A DNA stretch of 64,000 bases, taken from DATLYT01 sp035574455 (lineage in GTDB: Bacteria; Bacteroidota; Ignavibacteria; UBA10030). Below are positions 24,861 to 33,326 of this stretch, piece after piece; position 1 is the first letter of the stretch, and every line of letters starts with the position of its first letter. Location: positions 19,879 through 83,878 of the forward strand of contig DATLYT010000110.1 of assembly GCA_035574455.1 (NCBI GenBank), read 5' to 3'. A model generated the notes under the pieces. That model worked only from the letters and a program-made list of their open reading frames with translations. It was not told where the DNA came from and did no database searches. The translations under genes were made by a program, and so were the position numbers.

Positions 24861-26438
24861 TTACAATCGGACGACCTTAACTTCAAAAACTCCGTCAATT
24901 CTCTCTAACTGTCTGAGAACGTGAACAGGAATTTCGTTATCCACACTAATAATCGTGAGCGCACGCTGGCCGGGTTGATCGCGTCCGAGCGAAAGACCGG
25001 CAATATTAATTCCCGCCTGTGCAAGAATAGACCCGACCGTGGCAAGCATGCCTGGCCTGTCAATGTTCTTGTAAAAGAGAAGAATCCCTTCCGGTGTCAT
25101 CTCCAGATGATAGTCATCGATCCGGACGACCTTGAGATGTGAATGACCAAAGACCGTACCGAACAATCGTCTCTTCTCGTTCAACGTCTCATATTCAACC
25201 GCGAGAAGATGGGTATAAACCTCATGTTCGGATTCCTTTTCTTCCACAAGAACAATTCCCAACTCTTTTGCAATAACCGGAGCGTTGATCAGATTGACCG
25301 GCTCCGACATCAAACGACCGAGCACTCCTTTGAGAACGGCAGCGGAGAAAAGTTCGCTCGACTGCGTGAGAAAATCGCCGCGCGAAATGACCGACAGTTT
25401 ACGCAATTGGCCCCTCATCAGTTGAGCAACGAGGCTGCCTAACCGCTCCGCGAGCAGGACAAACGGTTTGATTTCTTTCCGTGTAGCGAGGCGGATGACT
25501 TCCGCATTGACGGCTCCGGTCACTCCCCGCTCTTTTAAGAAGTCCGCCACCTGCTGGGCAATCTGTATGGCGACCTTTTCCTGCGCTTCTTCCGTTGAGG
25601 CGCCGAGGTGAGGAGTAGCAATGACCTTAGGATGCTTGAGGAGGGGATGATTGCCCGGAGGCTCCTGCTCGAAGACGTCGAGAGCAGCGCCGGCGACCTT
25701 GCCTGATTCTAATGCCCGGAGAAGGGCTTCCTCATCCACAATTCCACCGCGAGCGCAGTTGATGATCCGTACGCCGGTCTTACACTTCGCCAACGCCTGC
25801 TCGGAAATCAATCGTCGGGTATCCTCTGTGAGCGGCGTATGAACCGTGAGAAAATCCGAGCGAGCATACAGCTCATCCAGAGCAACAAGCTCAATGTTGA
25901 GCCTGACCGCGACTTCCGGCGAGAGAACCGGGTCGTATCCGATCGTCACCATCCCGAACGCTTGCGCCCGTAACGCCACTTCCCGCCCTACTTTACCCAA
26001 GCCGATAATGCCGATGGTCTTCCCCTGTAGCTCTGTACCGACAAATTTCTTCCGCTCCCATTTCCCCTGGCGAAGCGACTCAAAGGCTGCCGGGATGTTG
26101 CGGGAAAGCGACAGCAACAACGACAGGGTATGTTCAGCTGTAGAGACGGTATTCCCCCCGGGCGTATTCATGACCACGATGCCCTTCCGTGTAGCCGCAT
26201 CGACGTCGATATTATCCACGCCTGCTCCAGCGCGACCGACAACTTTGAGAGACGATGCCGCGGTCAGAATGTCGGCGGTGACATTCGTTGCGCTCCGCAC
26301 AATCAACGCATCGTAGCCGTTGATGACGTTGCGGAGCTGATCGGGCGGAAGCGTTGGCAGGACGTCTACTTTGAAGCCTTCGGCGCTGAGAAGTTCTGCA
26401 CAGGGTTTCTCGACAGAGTCTGTGATGAGGATTTTCAT
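24861..26438 (-). CDS. serA: D-3-phosphoglycerate dehydrogenase (long, ACT-domain type)
   Basis: Start taken at the ATG 26438 (MKILITDSVEKPCAELL) rather than a TTG three codons upstream. 525 residues: catalytic and NAD-binding domains (GRAGAGVDNIDVDAATRKGI, GLGKVGREVA, NCARGGIVDEEALL, PHLGASTEEAQ) to about 315, then the allosteric substrate-binding domain and a C-terminal ACT domain (RPGMLATVGSILAQAGINIA). This is the type I enzyme layout, usually feedback-inhibited by serine through ACT. It oxidises 3-phosphoglycerate to 3-phosphohydroxypyruvate, the first step of serine synthesis. It lies 74 bases downstream of an aminotransferase that probably does the next step. Confidence 0.97.
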   Translation of the reverse strand: MKILITDSVEKPCAELLSAEGFKVDVLPTLPPDQLRNVINGYDALIVRSATNVTADILTAASSLKVVGRAGAGVDNIDVDAATRKGIVVMNTPGGNTVSTAEHTLSLLLSLSRNIPAAFESLRQGKWERKKFVGTELQGKTIGIIGLGKVGREVALRAQAFGMVTIGYDPVLSPEVAVRLNIELVALDELYARSDFLTVHTPLTEDTRRLISEQALAKCKTGVRIINCARGGIVDEEALLRALESGKVAGAALDVFEQEPPGNHPLLKHPKVIATPHLGASTEEAQEKVAIQIAQQVADFLKERGVTGAVNAEVIRLATRKEIKPFVLLAERLGSLVAQLMRGQLRKLSVISRGDFLTQSSELFSAAVLKGVLGRLMSEPVNLINAPVIAKELGIVLVEEKESEHEVYTHLLAVEYETLNEKRRLFGTVFGHSHLKVVRIDDYHLEMTPEGILLFYKNIDRPGMLATVGSILAQAGINIAGLSLGRDQPGQRALTIISVDNEIPVHVLRQLERIDGVFEVKVVRL

Positions 26439-26512
26439 GGAATTCAAACTACCGGGGTAATGTCCTATGGATGGGATTTTTTAAAATCCTTCAGCTTACC
26501 AGATCGGGTGTT

Positions 26513-27646
26513 CTATTGCCAATAGACCCGTTGTGCCGCTTGCAGACCGGCGCCCGGTTCGAACTTGTAGCCACAATCACGCAGTGTCATCTCGAGCGCG
26601 GAAACCATGGCAATCATATCGAGTTCATCGTAATAGCCTAGGTGGGCGATACGGAAAATCTTGTCCGTGAGATGTCCTTGACCGCCGGCAATCGTGATCT
26701 GGTACTTCTCCTTCAGAGTCTTGTTGAACTTCTTTGCATCGAGTCCTTTCGGAATCCAAACGGCCGTCAGGGCATTCGAAGGAAACACGGCAAGCGGTTT
26801 GAGACCCAACGCCAGAACTGCCGACCGCACGGCTCGGGCGAGTCGATCATGCCGCGCCCAGACGTTTTCAATCCCCTCTGCTCGAATCATTTCCAGCGCG
26901 ACATCCACACCAATGAGTAAGCTTACGGCTGGAGTCCACGGCGTGTCATTACTCTTCAACGATTCGCGTGCTTTGACAAGACTAAAATAGTACTTGGGCA
27001 GGCTCGACGTTTCCACTCGCTTCCAAGCTCGCTCGCTGAGGGCGATAAAAGAGAGGCCGGGAGGAATCATCAAACCTTTCTGGGAGCCGGTCACACAAAC
27101 ATCGATCCCCCATTCGTCCATCCGCATCTCCATCGCCCCGACAGCCGTAATTCCATCAACCACGGTGAGCGCGCTGGAGTGTTCTCGTACGATCGAGGCG
27201 ATCGTTTTCACATCCGTCGCCGCGCCTGTAGACGTTTCGCTGTGCGTCAGATACACTGCGCTGGCGTGGGGATGCGCCTTCAGCGCTTTGGCGACCTGCT
27301 GCGGCTCCACAGAAGTTCCCCATTCAACGGACAATTCGACGGGCGTAATACCATAAGCCTTCAGCAATTCGCCCCACCGCTCGCCAAATTTTCCGCCGTT
27401 GACGAAGAGTGCAGTATCGCCGGGGGAGTGAAGATTACAGACAGCCGCTTCCATTGCCCCCGTGCCGGATGAGGTAAGTGTTACAACACGCTGTGCAGTT
27501 TGGAACAGGTATTGAAGATTGGCATTAACGCGAGTAAACAGCTCTTGAAATTCGGGATGGCGGTGATGGATAATCGGCTCCGCCATTGTTAACATCACCT
27601 GTTCGGGAACCGGGGTAGGACCGGGTGTAAAGAGGCGCTTTTTCAA
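26513..27646 (-). CDS. Class V pyridoxal-phosphate aminotransferase (serine--glyoxylate/phosphoserine aminotransferase-like)
   Basis: 377 residues starting at a TTG codon (27644-27646) with GAGGG 5 bases before it; MKKRLFTPGPTPVPEQVM is the typical family N-terminus. SSGTGAMEAAV (59-69) binds the cofactor phosphate, and TGSQKGLMIPPG contains the Schiff-base Lys190. The sequence is closer to the alanine-glyoxylate/serine-pyruvate (SPT/AGT) branch than to classical SerC. Pairing with serA suggests it converts phosphohydroxypyruvate to phosphoserine, as reported for SPT-like enzymes in several archaea and bacteria; this is inference. No serB is in the window. Confidence 0.9.
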   Translation of the reverse strand: MKKRLFTPGPTPVPEQVMLTMAEPIIHHRHPEFQELFTRVNANLQYLFQTAQRVVTLTSSGTGAMEAAVCNLHSPGDTALFVNGGKFGERWGELLKAYGITPVELSVEWGTSVEPQQVAKALKAHPHASAVYLTHSETSTGAATDVKTIASIVREHSSALTVVDGITAVGAMEMRMDEWGIDVCVTGSQKGLMIPPGLSFIALSERAWKRVETSSLPKYYFSLVKARESLKSNDTPWTPAVSLLIGVDVALEMIRAEGIENVWARHDRLARAVRSAVLALGLKPLAVFPSNALTAVWIPKGLDAKKFNKTLKEKYQITIAGGQGHLTDKIFRIAHLGYYDELDMIAMVSALEMTLRDCGYKFEPGAGLQAAQRVYWQ

Positions 27647-27681
27647 GAAATCCCTCTGTTTTCGGTAAGAAAATCCCTGTC

Positions 27682-27710
27682 AAAGTAGCATATGATTGAG
27701 AGAGATGCAA
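27682..27710 (-). promoter_or_regulatory. Possible promoter of the aminotransferase-serA operon
   Basis: TTGCAT (27705-27710), 17-base spacer and TACTTT (27682-27687) on the minus strand, 35 bases before the TTG start. Weak -35. Confidence 0.4.
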
Positions 27711-27749
27711 GAAGCAGGTAAGAGGAAAGTACGTTGCGCGAGGCCCTTT

Positions 27750-27826
27750 CTCGTTCCGACGGTCTCTGTCGGAACGGAAAGGGGGTGTCCCCCACTTCAG
27801 TGTTCCCACGCGGAGCGTGGGAACGA
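27750..27826. repeat. Dispersed repeat family D, copy 2
   Basis: Three palindromes in a row: GTTCCGAC...GTCGGAAC, GGGGGTGTCCCCC and GTTCCCACG...CGTGGGAAC, ending in CTCGTTCC/GGAACGAG outer arms. The same family occurs, more diverged, at 16246-16314. Confidence 0.85.
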
Positions 27827-27871
27827 GATCAGGCCTCTGTGCGTGCACACCTACGCTTCGGGAAAAGACCT

Positions 27872-27908
27872 TAACAAAACAGAACGACCCCGGATTCCGG
27901 GGTCGTTC
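27872..27908 (-). terminator. Rho-independent terminator after ysxC, end of the ribosomal superoperon
   Basis: GAACGACCCCGG, two-base AT centre region, CCGGGGTCGTTC, followed by UGUUUUGUU on the minus strand. It begins 24 bases past the ysxC stop codon. Confidence 0.92.
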
Positions 27909-27931
27909 GTTGGTTTCATCGTTGCAGATAC

Positions 27932-28561
27932 TTAGACGGCTTCCTTTTTCCGTTGGGGTTTTGTGTCCAAATGGTTTTCGATCAGCTTGAGCAACTCGGC
28001 TCGTCCATCGCCCGAGACGATCGAGAACGGAACGATGCCGTGGCAGCTCCCCTCAGTAAGGTTTGTCTTGAAGCGCTCCTTGTATGCGTCAATTTGCTTC
28101 AACAGCTTGCTGTGCGGAAGCTTGTCGGCTTTCGTAAGCACGAGGAGATAGGGAACCTCGTAGTACTCGAGCCAATCCATCATCATCAGATCGAGCGGCG
28201 TGGGCTCCTGACGTGAATCGATCAACTGCATCGCCAACGCGATCGGTTCGCCGCGCTTGAGGAAATCTTCAATCAACCGCTTCCAACCCGCCCGCATCTG
28301 CTCCGGCACCTTGGCATAGCCATACCCCGGCAGATCCACAAAATAGAACGAATTGTTGATGATGTAGTAGTTGATCTCGCGGGTTTTACCCGGAGTGGCG
28401 CTGGAGCGGGCAAGATTCTTGCGGTTGCACATCTTGTTCAGCAAGGATGACTTGCCGACGTTCGACCGACCGATAAACAGAACTTCGCGGAGCTGGTTTT
28501 TCGGGAGCTGGCGTAAATCCGCCACCCCTTGAAGAAATTCGGCTGACACAATTTTAAGCAT
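27932..28561 (-). CDS. ysxC: Ribosome biogenesis GTPase YsxC/EngB
   Basis: 209 residues, ATG at 28561 after AGGAG. The TrmE-Era-EngA-like GTPase motifs are in order: GRSNVGKSSL (31-40, P-loop), the switch TPGKTREINY, DLPGYGYAKVP (G3) and TKADKL (G4). It assists late assembly of the 50S subunit. Its place as the last gene after rplQ, 56 bases downstream, ties its expression to ribosome synthesis. A strong terminator follows. Length is normal; the C-terminal KPQRKKEAV tail is basic. Confidence 0.96.
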   Translation of the reverse strand: MLKIVSAEFLQGVADLRQLPKNQLREVLFIGRSNVGKSSLLNKMCNRKNLARSSATPGKTREINYYIINNSFYFVDLPGYGYAKVPEQMRAGWKRLIEDFLKRGEPIALAMQLIDSRQEPTPLDLMMMDWLEYYEVPYLLVLTKADKLPHSKLLKQIDAYKERFKTNLTEGSCHGIVPFSIVSGDGRAELLKLIENHLDTKPQRKKEAV

Positions 28562-28617
28562 AGCGCTCTCCTATTGTTTGAACATCACATCGAGAGAGAA
28601 TCACTACCGATGAGCTG

Positions 28618-29151
28618 TTATCCTTCGGCTGAAGCTGCGGCTTTTTCCTGCTTTGCGGCTTCCGACGCTTCCTTTTGTTCCTTCGCTTCTCTCTTTTCTT
28701 TCTCAGACGCTTTCTTGCGGGCTTTCGCCGCCACTTTTGCCGTCGCTCTTTCGACGTTTGCGGCATTGTAATCAACCAACTCGATCAGTGCGAGGGGCGC
28801 GCCATCACCGTGACGCTGACCCAGCTTGACGACACGCGTGTAGCCACCCGGACGGGTGGCCACTTTCGGCGCAATCTCATTGAATAACGTCTTCACCGCC
28901 TCACGGTCGCGCAAAAACGAAAATACCTGACGGCGTGCGTGGACATTCTTCGGCTTCCCTTCGCCTTCATTCAAAACGGCGCGTTTTGCTCGGGTGATCA
29001 GTCGCTCCACCACGCGACGCGTTTCCTTCGCTTTTGCTTCCGTCGTTTGAATCTTCTTATGCTGAATCAACGAAACGCTCAACGCCGAGAGTGTGGCTTT
29101 CCGATGACTGTGTGTGCGTTTGAGTTTTCGCCCTTTTTTCCTGTGTCGCAT
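28618..29151 (-). CDS. rplQ: 50S ribosomal protein L17 with Lys/Ala/Glu-rich C-terminal extension
   Basis: 177 residues. The first 125 match L17 ([20 protein letters not shown], then [22 protein letters not shown]), which sits near the peptide exit tunnel. The last 45 or so are an Ala/Lys/Glu/Ser-rich, probably disordered or helical tail not present in the 127-residue E. coli protein. It starts 17 bases after the rpoA stop codon and is followed by ysxC. Confidence 0.97.
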   Translation of the reverse strand: MRHRKKGRKLKRTHSHRKATLSALSVSLIQHKKIQTTEAKAKETRRVVERLITRAKRAVLNEGEGKPKNVHARRQVFSFLRDREAVKTLFNEIAPKVATRPGGYTRVVKLGQRHGDGAPLALIELVDYNAANVERATAKVAAKARKKASEKEKREAKEQKEASEAAKQEKAAASAEG

Positions 29152-29168
29152 ACCTTGTTTCCTTTACG

Positions 29169-30158
29169 CTACTCGTTGCCGTCCTTCAGATATTTGTCGA
29201 CATCCATGCCGAAGCTCAAACCGAGTTCATCCACAATGGCGGAAAGCTCCGCCAGAGACTTGCGGCCAAAATTACGGAACTTCAACAGTTCCGACTCACT
29301 GCGGCGCACAAGGTCGGCCAACGTCTTGATGTTCGCCGAGCGCAGACAGTTGTGCGAGCGAACGGAGAGTTCGAGTTCATCCACCGACATCATCAGGTTC
29401 TTGCGGATGCGTGCGATTTCTGCTTCCTGCTCGCTCTGCGGCTTCTCGGTTTCGGGCTCTGCACCAAAGTTGATGAAGAGTTGCACGTGATCGCGCAAAA
29501 TCTTGCCCGCGTGTGTCAGCGCATCCTCCGGTGTCATCGAGCCGTCGGTTTCGATCTCGAGAATCAGCTTCTCGAAGTCGATTTGCCCGCCGACGCGCGT
29601 CGTTTCGACGAAGTAGCGCACATTCTTGATCGGTGAGAAGATCGAGTCGATGGCAATCATGCCGATCGGCTGGTCGGGCGATTTGTTCTCATCCGCTGAC
29701 ACGTAGCCACGACCGCGGCCGAGGCGAAGTTCGATCTCAAAGTTTGCGTCCTTATTGAGCGTGGCAATGACCAGATCAGGATTGAGAATTTCGATTTCGC
29801 TCGTGACTTTCTGGATGTCGCCCGCCGTAAATTTTCCCGGCCCCTTCACCGGCACGACGAGCTTCGTCAGCTTTTTGTTAATGGCTCGGATGCGCACCTG
29901 CTTAAGATTGAGAATCATATCCGAGACATCTTCGACCACGCCTTTGATGGTAGAGAATTCATGCTGTACGCCTTCAATCCGGATGGCCGTAATGGCCGAG
30001 CCGGGAAGCGACGAAAGCAGTACACGGCGGATCGAATTTCCCAACGTCACGCCGAACCCTTTCTCCAGCGGCTGAACAACAAACCGCCCGAAGGTATTCG
30101 ACTTTGAGGATTCCTCTAACTCAACCTGCTCCGGCATTTGCAAAACTGGGTTGCTCAT
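29169..30158 (-). CDS. rpoA: RNA polymerase alpha subunit
   Basis: 329 residues. The N-terminal assembly domain includes FVVQPLEKGFGVTLGNSIRR and RRVLLSSLPGSAITAI. The C-terminal domain includes LELSVRSHNCLRSANIKTL and FRNFGRKSLAELSAIV, which contact promoter UP elements and activators. Size equals the E. coli subunit. Position between rpsD and rplQ is the classical alpha operon order. A 122-base spacer to rpsD is the longest gap in this stretch and shows no hairpin I trust. Confidence 0.98.
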   Translation of the reverse strand: MSNPVLQMPEQVELEESSKSNTFGRFVVQPLEKGFGVTLGNSIRRVLLSSLPGSAITAIRIEGVQHEFSTIKGVVEDVSDMILNLKQVRIRAINKKLTKLVVPVKGPGKFTAGDIQKVTSEIEILNPDLVIATLNKDANFEIELRLGRGRGYVSADENKSPDQPIGMIAIDSIFSPIKNVRYFVETTRVGGQIDFEKLILEIETDGSMTPEDALTHAGKILRDHVQLFINFGAEPETEKPQSEQEAEIARIRKNLMMSVDELELSVRSHNCLRSANIKTLADLVRRSESELLKFRNFGRKSLAELSAIVDELGLSFGMDVDKYLKDGNE

Positions 30159-30280
30159 AATCTTCTTTCCTCCTCGAATTTCTCGAGGTCAACAGTCGTC
30201 AACGCGTGCTCTCGTCAACGACCGATACACAATGGATTCAACTCAATGAACTATGCACCGCTTCCCGCATCCGGGAGAGA

Positions 30281-30910
30281 TTACTTCGAATACAACTCAA
30301 CGATCAATTGTTCGTTCGCATTGAGCGGAACGTCGGCACGTTCCGGAATCTGGAGGAACGTCCCGGTCAGACTCGCTTTATCCAAACTCAACCACGGAAG
30401 CATCGCTGTATCTTTCATCCGTTTCATCGATGAATGAATCAACTCGAGCTTCTTGCTTTTCTCTCGCACCTGCACCACATCACCCGGATTCAACAGGTAG
30501 GATGGAACATCGACCACCTTGTTATTCACGAGAAAATGGCCATGTAGCACAAGCTGTCGCGCGGCTTTGCGTGACGGTGCAAAACCCATCCGATAGACCA
30601 CATTATCCAACCGTCGCTCTAACAACTTCACCAAGGTATCGCCCGTACGGCCGGTCTGCTTCAACGAACGCTCATAGTAATTGCGGAATTGGCGCTCTAA
30701 AATTCCATACATGCGACGAACCTTTTGCTTTTCACGCAATTGCTGGCCGTACTCGGAAATCTTCGACCGGCGACTCTGCCCATGTTGGCCGGGAGGATAG
30801 TTCCTCCGGTCGACAGGACATTTTTCCGTGTAGCACTTCGTCCCCTTCAAAAACAGCTTCTGCCGTTCTCGCCGGCACAGTTTGCAACTGGCATCAATGT
30901 ATCTCGCCAT
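30281..30910 (-). CDS. rpsD: 30S ribosomal protein S4, zinc-binding form
   Basis: 209 residues. The N-terminus keeps four cysteines (Cys9, Cys12, Cys26, Cys31 in ASCKLC...KCYTEKC), so this is the C+ zinc form. The S4 RNA-binding domain follows at about 98-160 (RLDNVVYRMGFAPSRKAARQ, HGHFLVNNKVVDVPSYLL). S4 starts 30S assembly by binding 16S rRNA and often represses its own operon. Located between rpsK and rpoA. Confidence 0.98.
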   Translation of the reverse strand: MARYIDASCKLCRRERQKLFLKGTKCYTEKCPVDRRNYPPGQHGQSRRSKISEYGQQLREKQKVRRMYGILERQFRNYYERSLKQTGRTGDTLVKLLERRLDNVVYRMGFAPSRKAARQLVLHGHFLVNNKVVDVPSYLLNPGDVVQVREKSKKLELIHSSMKRMKDTAMLPWLSLDKASLTGTFLQIPERADVPLNANEQLIVELYSK

Positions 30911-31002
30911 GCTTCTCCTAATGATGGTTGATGTACGATTTCAATTTTCGAGTTGAAGAGAGAGAATCATCGTCTATCGAAAATCGACAATCGTCAATGT
31001 TC

Positions 31003-31401
31003 TTACACTCTCCGACGCTTGGGCGGCCTGCAGCCGTTGTGCGGGATGGGGGTGATATCCCGAATCATCGTGATCTCCAACCCCGCCTGCTGTAGCGACC
31101 GCACCGCGGCTTCCCGTCCAGCTCCCGGACCTTTGATATACACCTCCACCTTACGCAAGCCAAGTTCATATGCCTCACGTGCCGCCGCTTCCGCAGAAAC
31201 CTGAGCTGCAAACGGCGTATTCTTCCGCGAGCCCTTGAACTGGTTCCTACCTGCCGACGACCATGCGATCACGTTGCCGTACTGGTCGGTCAACGTCACA
31301 ATCACATTGTTGAAGGTTGCCTTCACATACGCCTTGCCGTTGGCGTCGACGTGGAGCTTTTTCCTTTTTTTGGTAACCGGGGCCGTTGCTGGTTTTGCCA
31401 C
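31003..31401 (-). CDS. rpsK: 30S ribosomal protein S11
   Basis: 132 residues, read from a GTG start (31399-31401) with GGAG about 10 bases before it. [28 protein letters not shown] and [19 protein letters not shown] are the family signatures, and the chain ends in the conserved [11 protein letters not shown]. It lines the platform of the 30S subunit. The gene normally follows rpsM directly; here a lipoprotein gene lies between them. Confidence 0.98.
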   Translation of the reverse strand: MAKPATAPVTKKRKKLHVDANGKAYVKATFNNVIVTLTDQYGNVIAWSSAGRNQFKGSRKNTPFAAQVSAEAAAREAYELGLRKVEVYIKGPGAGREAAVRSLQQAGLEITMIRDITPIPHNGCRPPKRRRV

Positions 31402-31429
31402 GTTATTTTCTCCAAGCTATTGAATACAA

Positions 31430-31771
31430 TCAGTTCTTTTCGACTCTCAAGGTCGGCGGATTCCCCGTTGCCACCACCACGGTATACTTCTCATCCTTTA
31501 CGGCGTCAAATGTGGTTGTTGGCGAGACGGATTCGTTCTGAATCGATGCCGTTGCCTCAACACGCCCCTCGGCTACTTCTTGATAATTCGTCAGCTGGCC
31601 GGGCGCGACATCGTTGATGTTCACCGTGCTGCCGCCGGACGTTTTTAATTGCAGATTGGCTTTCGTCGCCCTGTCATTGCGAATGCGAATCTCAGGCGGC
31701 TCCTGTGAGCACGCCGTAAGACCAATGGCCAGAATTGCGAAAAGCGCATATCGTGTGGTTCGGTTCATCAT
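31430..31771 (-). CDS. Small lipoprotein inserted between rpsM and rpsK
   Basis: 113 residues with two consecutive ATG codons after an AAGGAG site. A short basic N-terminus, hydrophobic core and lipobox LTAC give lipidation at Cys21. The roughly 93-residue mature part is beta-rich (IRIRNDRATKANLQLKTSGG, VNINDVAPGQLTNYQEVAEG, KYTVVVATGNPPTLRVEKN). It faintly resembles the Ig-like DUF4397 proteins, with no close family recognised. Spacing is tight on both sides (29 and 28 bases) and frame, codon use and ribosome site all look healthy, so it is co-expressed with ribosomal proteins. Such a gene is foreign to the alpha operon; its role is unknown. Confidence 0.85.
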   Translation of the reverse strand: MMNRTTRYALFAILAIGLTACSQEPPEIRIRNDRATKANLQLKTSGGSTVNINDVAPGQLTNYQEVAEGRVEATASIQNESVSPTTTFDAVKDEKYTVVVATGNPPTLRVEKN

Positions 31772-31800
31772 CGCTCCTACTCCTTTTATTATTTATAGTG

Positions 31801-32184
31801 TTATTTCTTCTCGAGCGCTTTCTTCTTGCCGGCGACGGTCTTCCTCTTGCCCTTACGCGTTCGGGCGTTCGTGCGCGTCCGTTGCCCCCGAACCGGCAAG
31901 CCCTTCCGATGTCGCAAGCCGCGGTAGCTACCAATATCCATCAGACGCTTGATGTTCATCTGCACCTCGCTTCGGAGCGCGCCTTCGACTTTGTAATCGG
32001 ACTGGATGACGGATCGAATGCTGGCGACCTCTTCATCGGACAGTTCACTGACCCGGCGATTCGGGTCCACCTTTGCCTTCTGCAGAATATCGCGCGCGCT
32101 GCTCATCCCGATGCCGTAAATGTACGTCAAACCCACTTCCACACGCTTGTTTTTTGGTAAATCGACTCCTGCGATACGTGCCAC
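31801..32184 (-). CDS. rpsM: 30S ribosomal protein S13
   Basis: 127 residues from a GTG start (32182-32184) preceded by [26 protein letters not shown], the helix-two-turn-helix region, and [20 protein letters not shown] with a basic tail ([13 protein letters not shown]) are typical. S13 contacts the P-site tRNA and the 50S subunit through bridge B1. It follows rpmJ by 18 bases. Confidence 0.98.
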   Translation of the reverse strand: MARIAGVDLPKNKRVEVGLTYIYGIGMSSARDILQKAKVDPNRRVSELSDEEVASIRSVIQSDYKVEGALRSEVQMNIKRLMDIGSYRGLRHRKGLPVRGQRTRTNARTRKGKRKTVAGKKKALEKK

Positions 32185-32202
32185 GGTACGAATTCTCCTC
32201 GT

Positions 32203-32316
32203 TTAACCTTGACGCTGCTTGTGCTTCGGATTTTTGCAAATGACATGCACGACACCTTTGCGCCGGATGACTTTGCAGTGTTCACAGAGTTTTTTGACTG
32301 ACGACCGAACTTTCAT
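32203..32316 (-). CDS. rpmJ: 50S ribosomal protein L36, zinc-binding form
   Basis: The 37-residue frame begins [20 protein letters not shown] and ends KHKQRQG. Zinc ligands Cys11, Cys14, Cys27 and His32 are all present, so it is the zinc (C+) form. It is the smallest ribosomal protein and binds 23S rRNA. The gene sits in its usual place between infA (16 bases upstream) and rpsM. Confidence 0.97.
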   Translation of the reverse strand: MKVRSSVKKLCEHCKVIRRKGVVHVICKNPKHKQRQG

Positions 32317-32332
32317 GGTGCACTCCGCTCCT

Positions 32333-32551
32333 CTACTTATACCGATAGGTGATACGACCTTTGGTCAAATCATACGGCGACATTTCTACGGTTACTTTGT
32401 CGCCGACTAAAATCTTGATGAAGTTCATGCGCATCTTGCCGGAGATGTGCGCTAAGATTTCATGCCCGTTGTCCAGCTTTACCCGAAACGTCGCGTTGGG
32501 TAAGGTTTCGGTAATTACGCCGTCGAGTTTTATCGGACCCTGTTTTGCCAT
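32333..32551 (-). CDS. infA: Translation initiation factor IF-1
   Basis: 72 residues with the S1/OB-fold signature ([55 protein letters not shown]). It occupies the A site of the 30S subunit during initiation. The first residues read [11 protein letters not shown] rather than MAKEDxIE, a small deviation at the charged N-terminus. The start lies 2 bases after the map stop codon. Confidence 0.98.
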   Translation of the reverse strand: MAKQGPIKLDGVITETLPNATFRVKLDNGHEILAHISGKMRMNFIKILVGDKVTVEMSPYDLTKGRITYRYK

Positions 32552-32553
32552 GC

Positions 32554-33315
32554 TTATGCGACTGTGAGGATTTCCGGCTTTCCGTTCACGATGGCAATCG
32601 TGTGCTCAAAATGCGCCGAGGGTTGCCCGTCTTCGGTGACGACCGTCCAGCCGTCGGCAAGCACTTTCACTTTCCAGGTTCCGTAGTTCACCATCGGTTC
32701 GATGGCTAATGTCATCCCCTCTTTGAGTTTCATACCGGTGCCGGGTTTGCCGTAGTTGGGCACCGCCGGCTCTTCGTGCAATTCCTTTCCGACGCCATGT
32801 CCGACAAGATCACGCACGACGTTGAAGCCGTTTGCCTCAACATACTGCTGGACGGCATGGCCGATATCGTGGACCGAATTCCCCACCACTGCCTGTTCAA
32901 TCCCTTTGTACAGCGAATCCTCAGTGACTTTCAGCAAGCGTTCCTTCTCCGCGGACACTTGCCCCACGCGAAACGACGCCGCTCCATCCGCATAGTACCC
33001 GTCCTTCACAACGCCGACGTCAACCGAAAGAATTTCCCCTTCCCGTAATCTCCGATTCGCTGGAATTCCGTGAACGACTTCTTCGTCAATCGATGTGCAG
33101 AGCGTCGCGGGAAAACGATTATGCTTCGAACTTCCGTATCCCTTAAACGCCGGCTCAGCGCCGCACGACCGGATGTAGTCTTCAGCAAGTCGGTCGAGTT
33201 CCAGCGTCGTGACACCCGGTTTCGTGTGTGCGCCAATAAGCTTCAACACCTCAGCAACAATCTTTCCCGCTTCACGAATCCGCTCAATCTCTTGTTTACT
33301 TTTCAGCCGCACCAT
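32554..33315 (-). CDS. map: Methionine aminopeptidase, type I
   Basis: 253 residues of the pita-bread fold. The metal-binding Asp99 and Asp110 lie in [30 protein letters not shown] and EPMVNYG supply the His and Glu ligands. It removes the initiator methionine from nascent chains. It sits between secY (11 bases upstream) and infA. In many bacteria adk lies between secY and map; here it is missing. Confidence 0.98.
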   Translation of the reverse strand: MVRLKSKQEIERIREAGKIVAEVLKLIGAHTKPGVTTLELDRLAEDYIRSCGAEPAFKGYGSSKHNRFPATLCTSIDEEVVHGIPANRRLREGEILSVDVGVVKDGYYADGAASFRVGQVSAEKERLLKVTEDSLYKGIEQAVVGNSVHDIGHAVQQYVEANGFNVVRDLVGHGVGKELHEEPAVPNYGKPGTGMKLKEGMTLAIEPMVNYGTWKVKVLADGWTVVTEDGQPSAHFEHTIAIVNGKPEILTVA

Positions 33316-33326
33316 GAGCCGTGATC

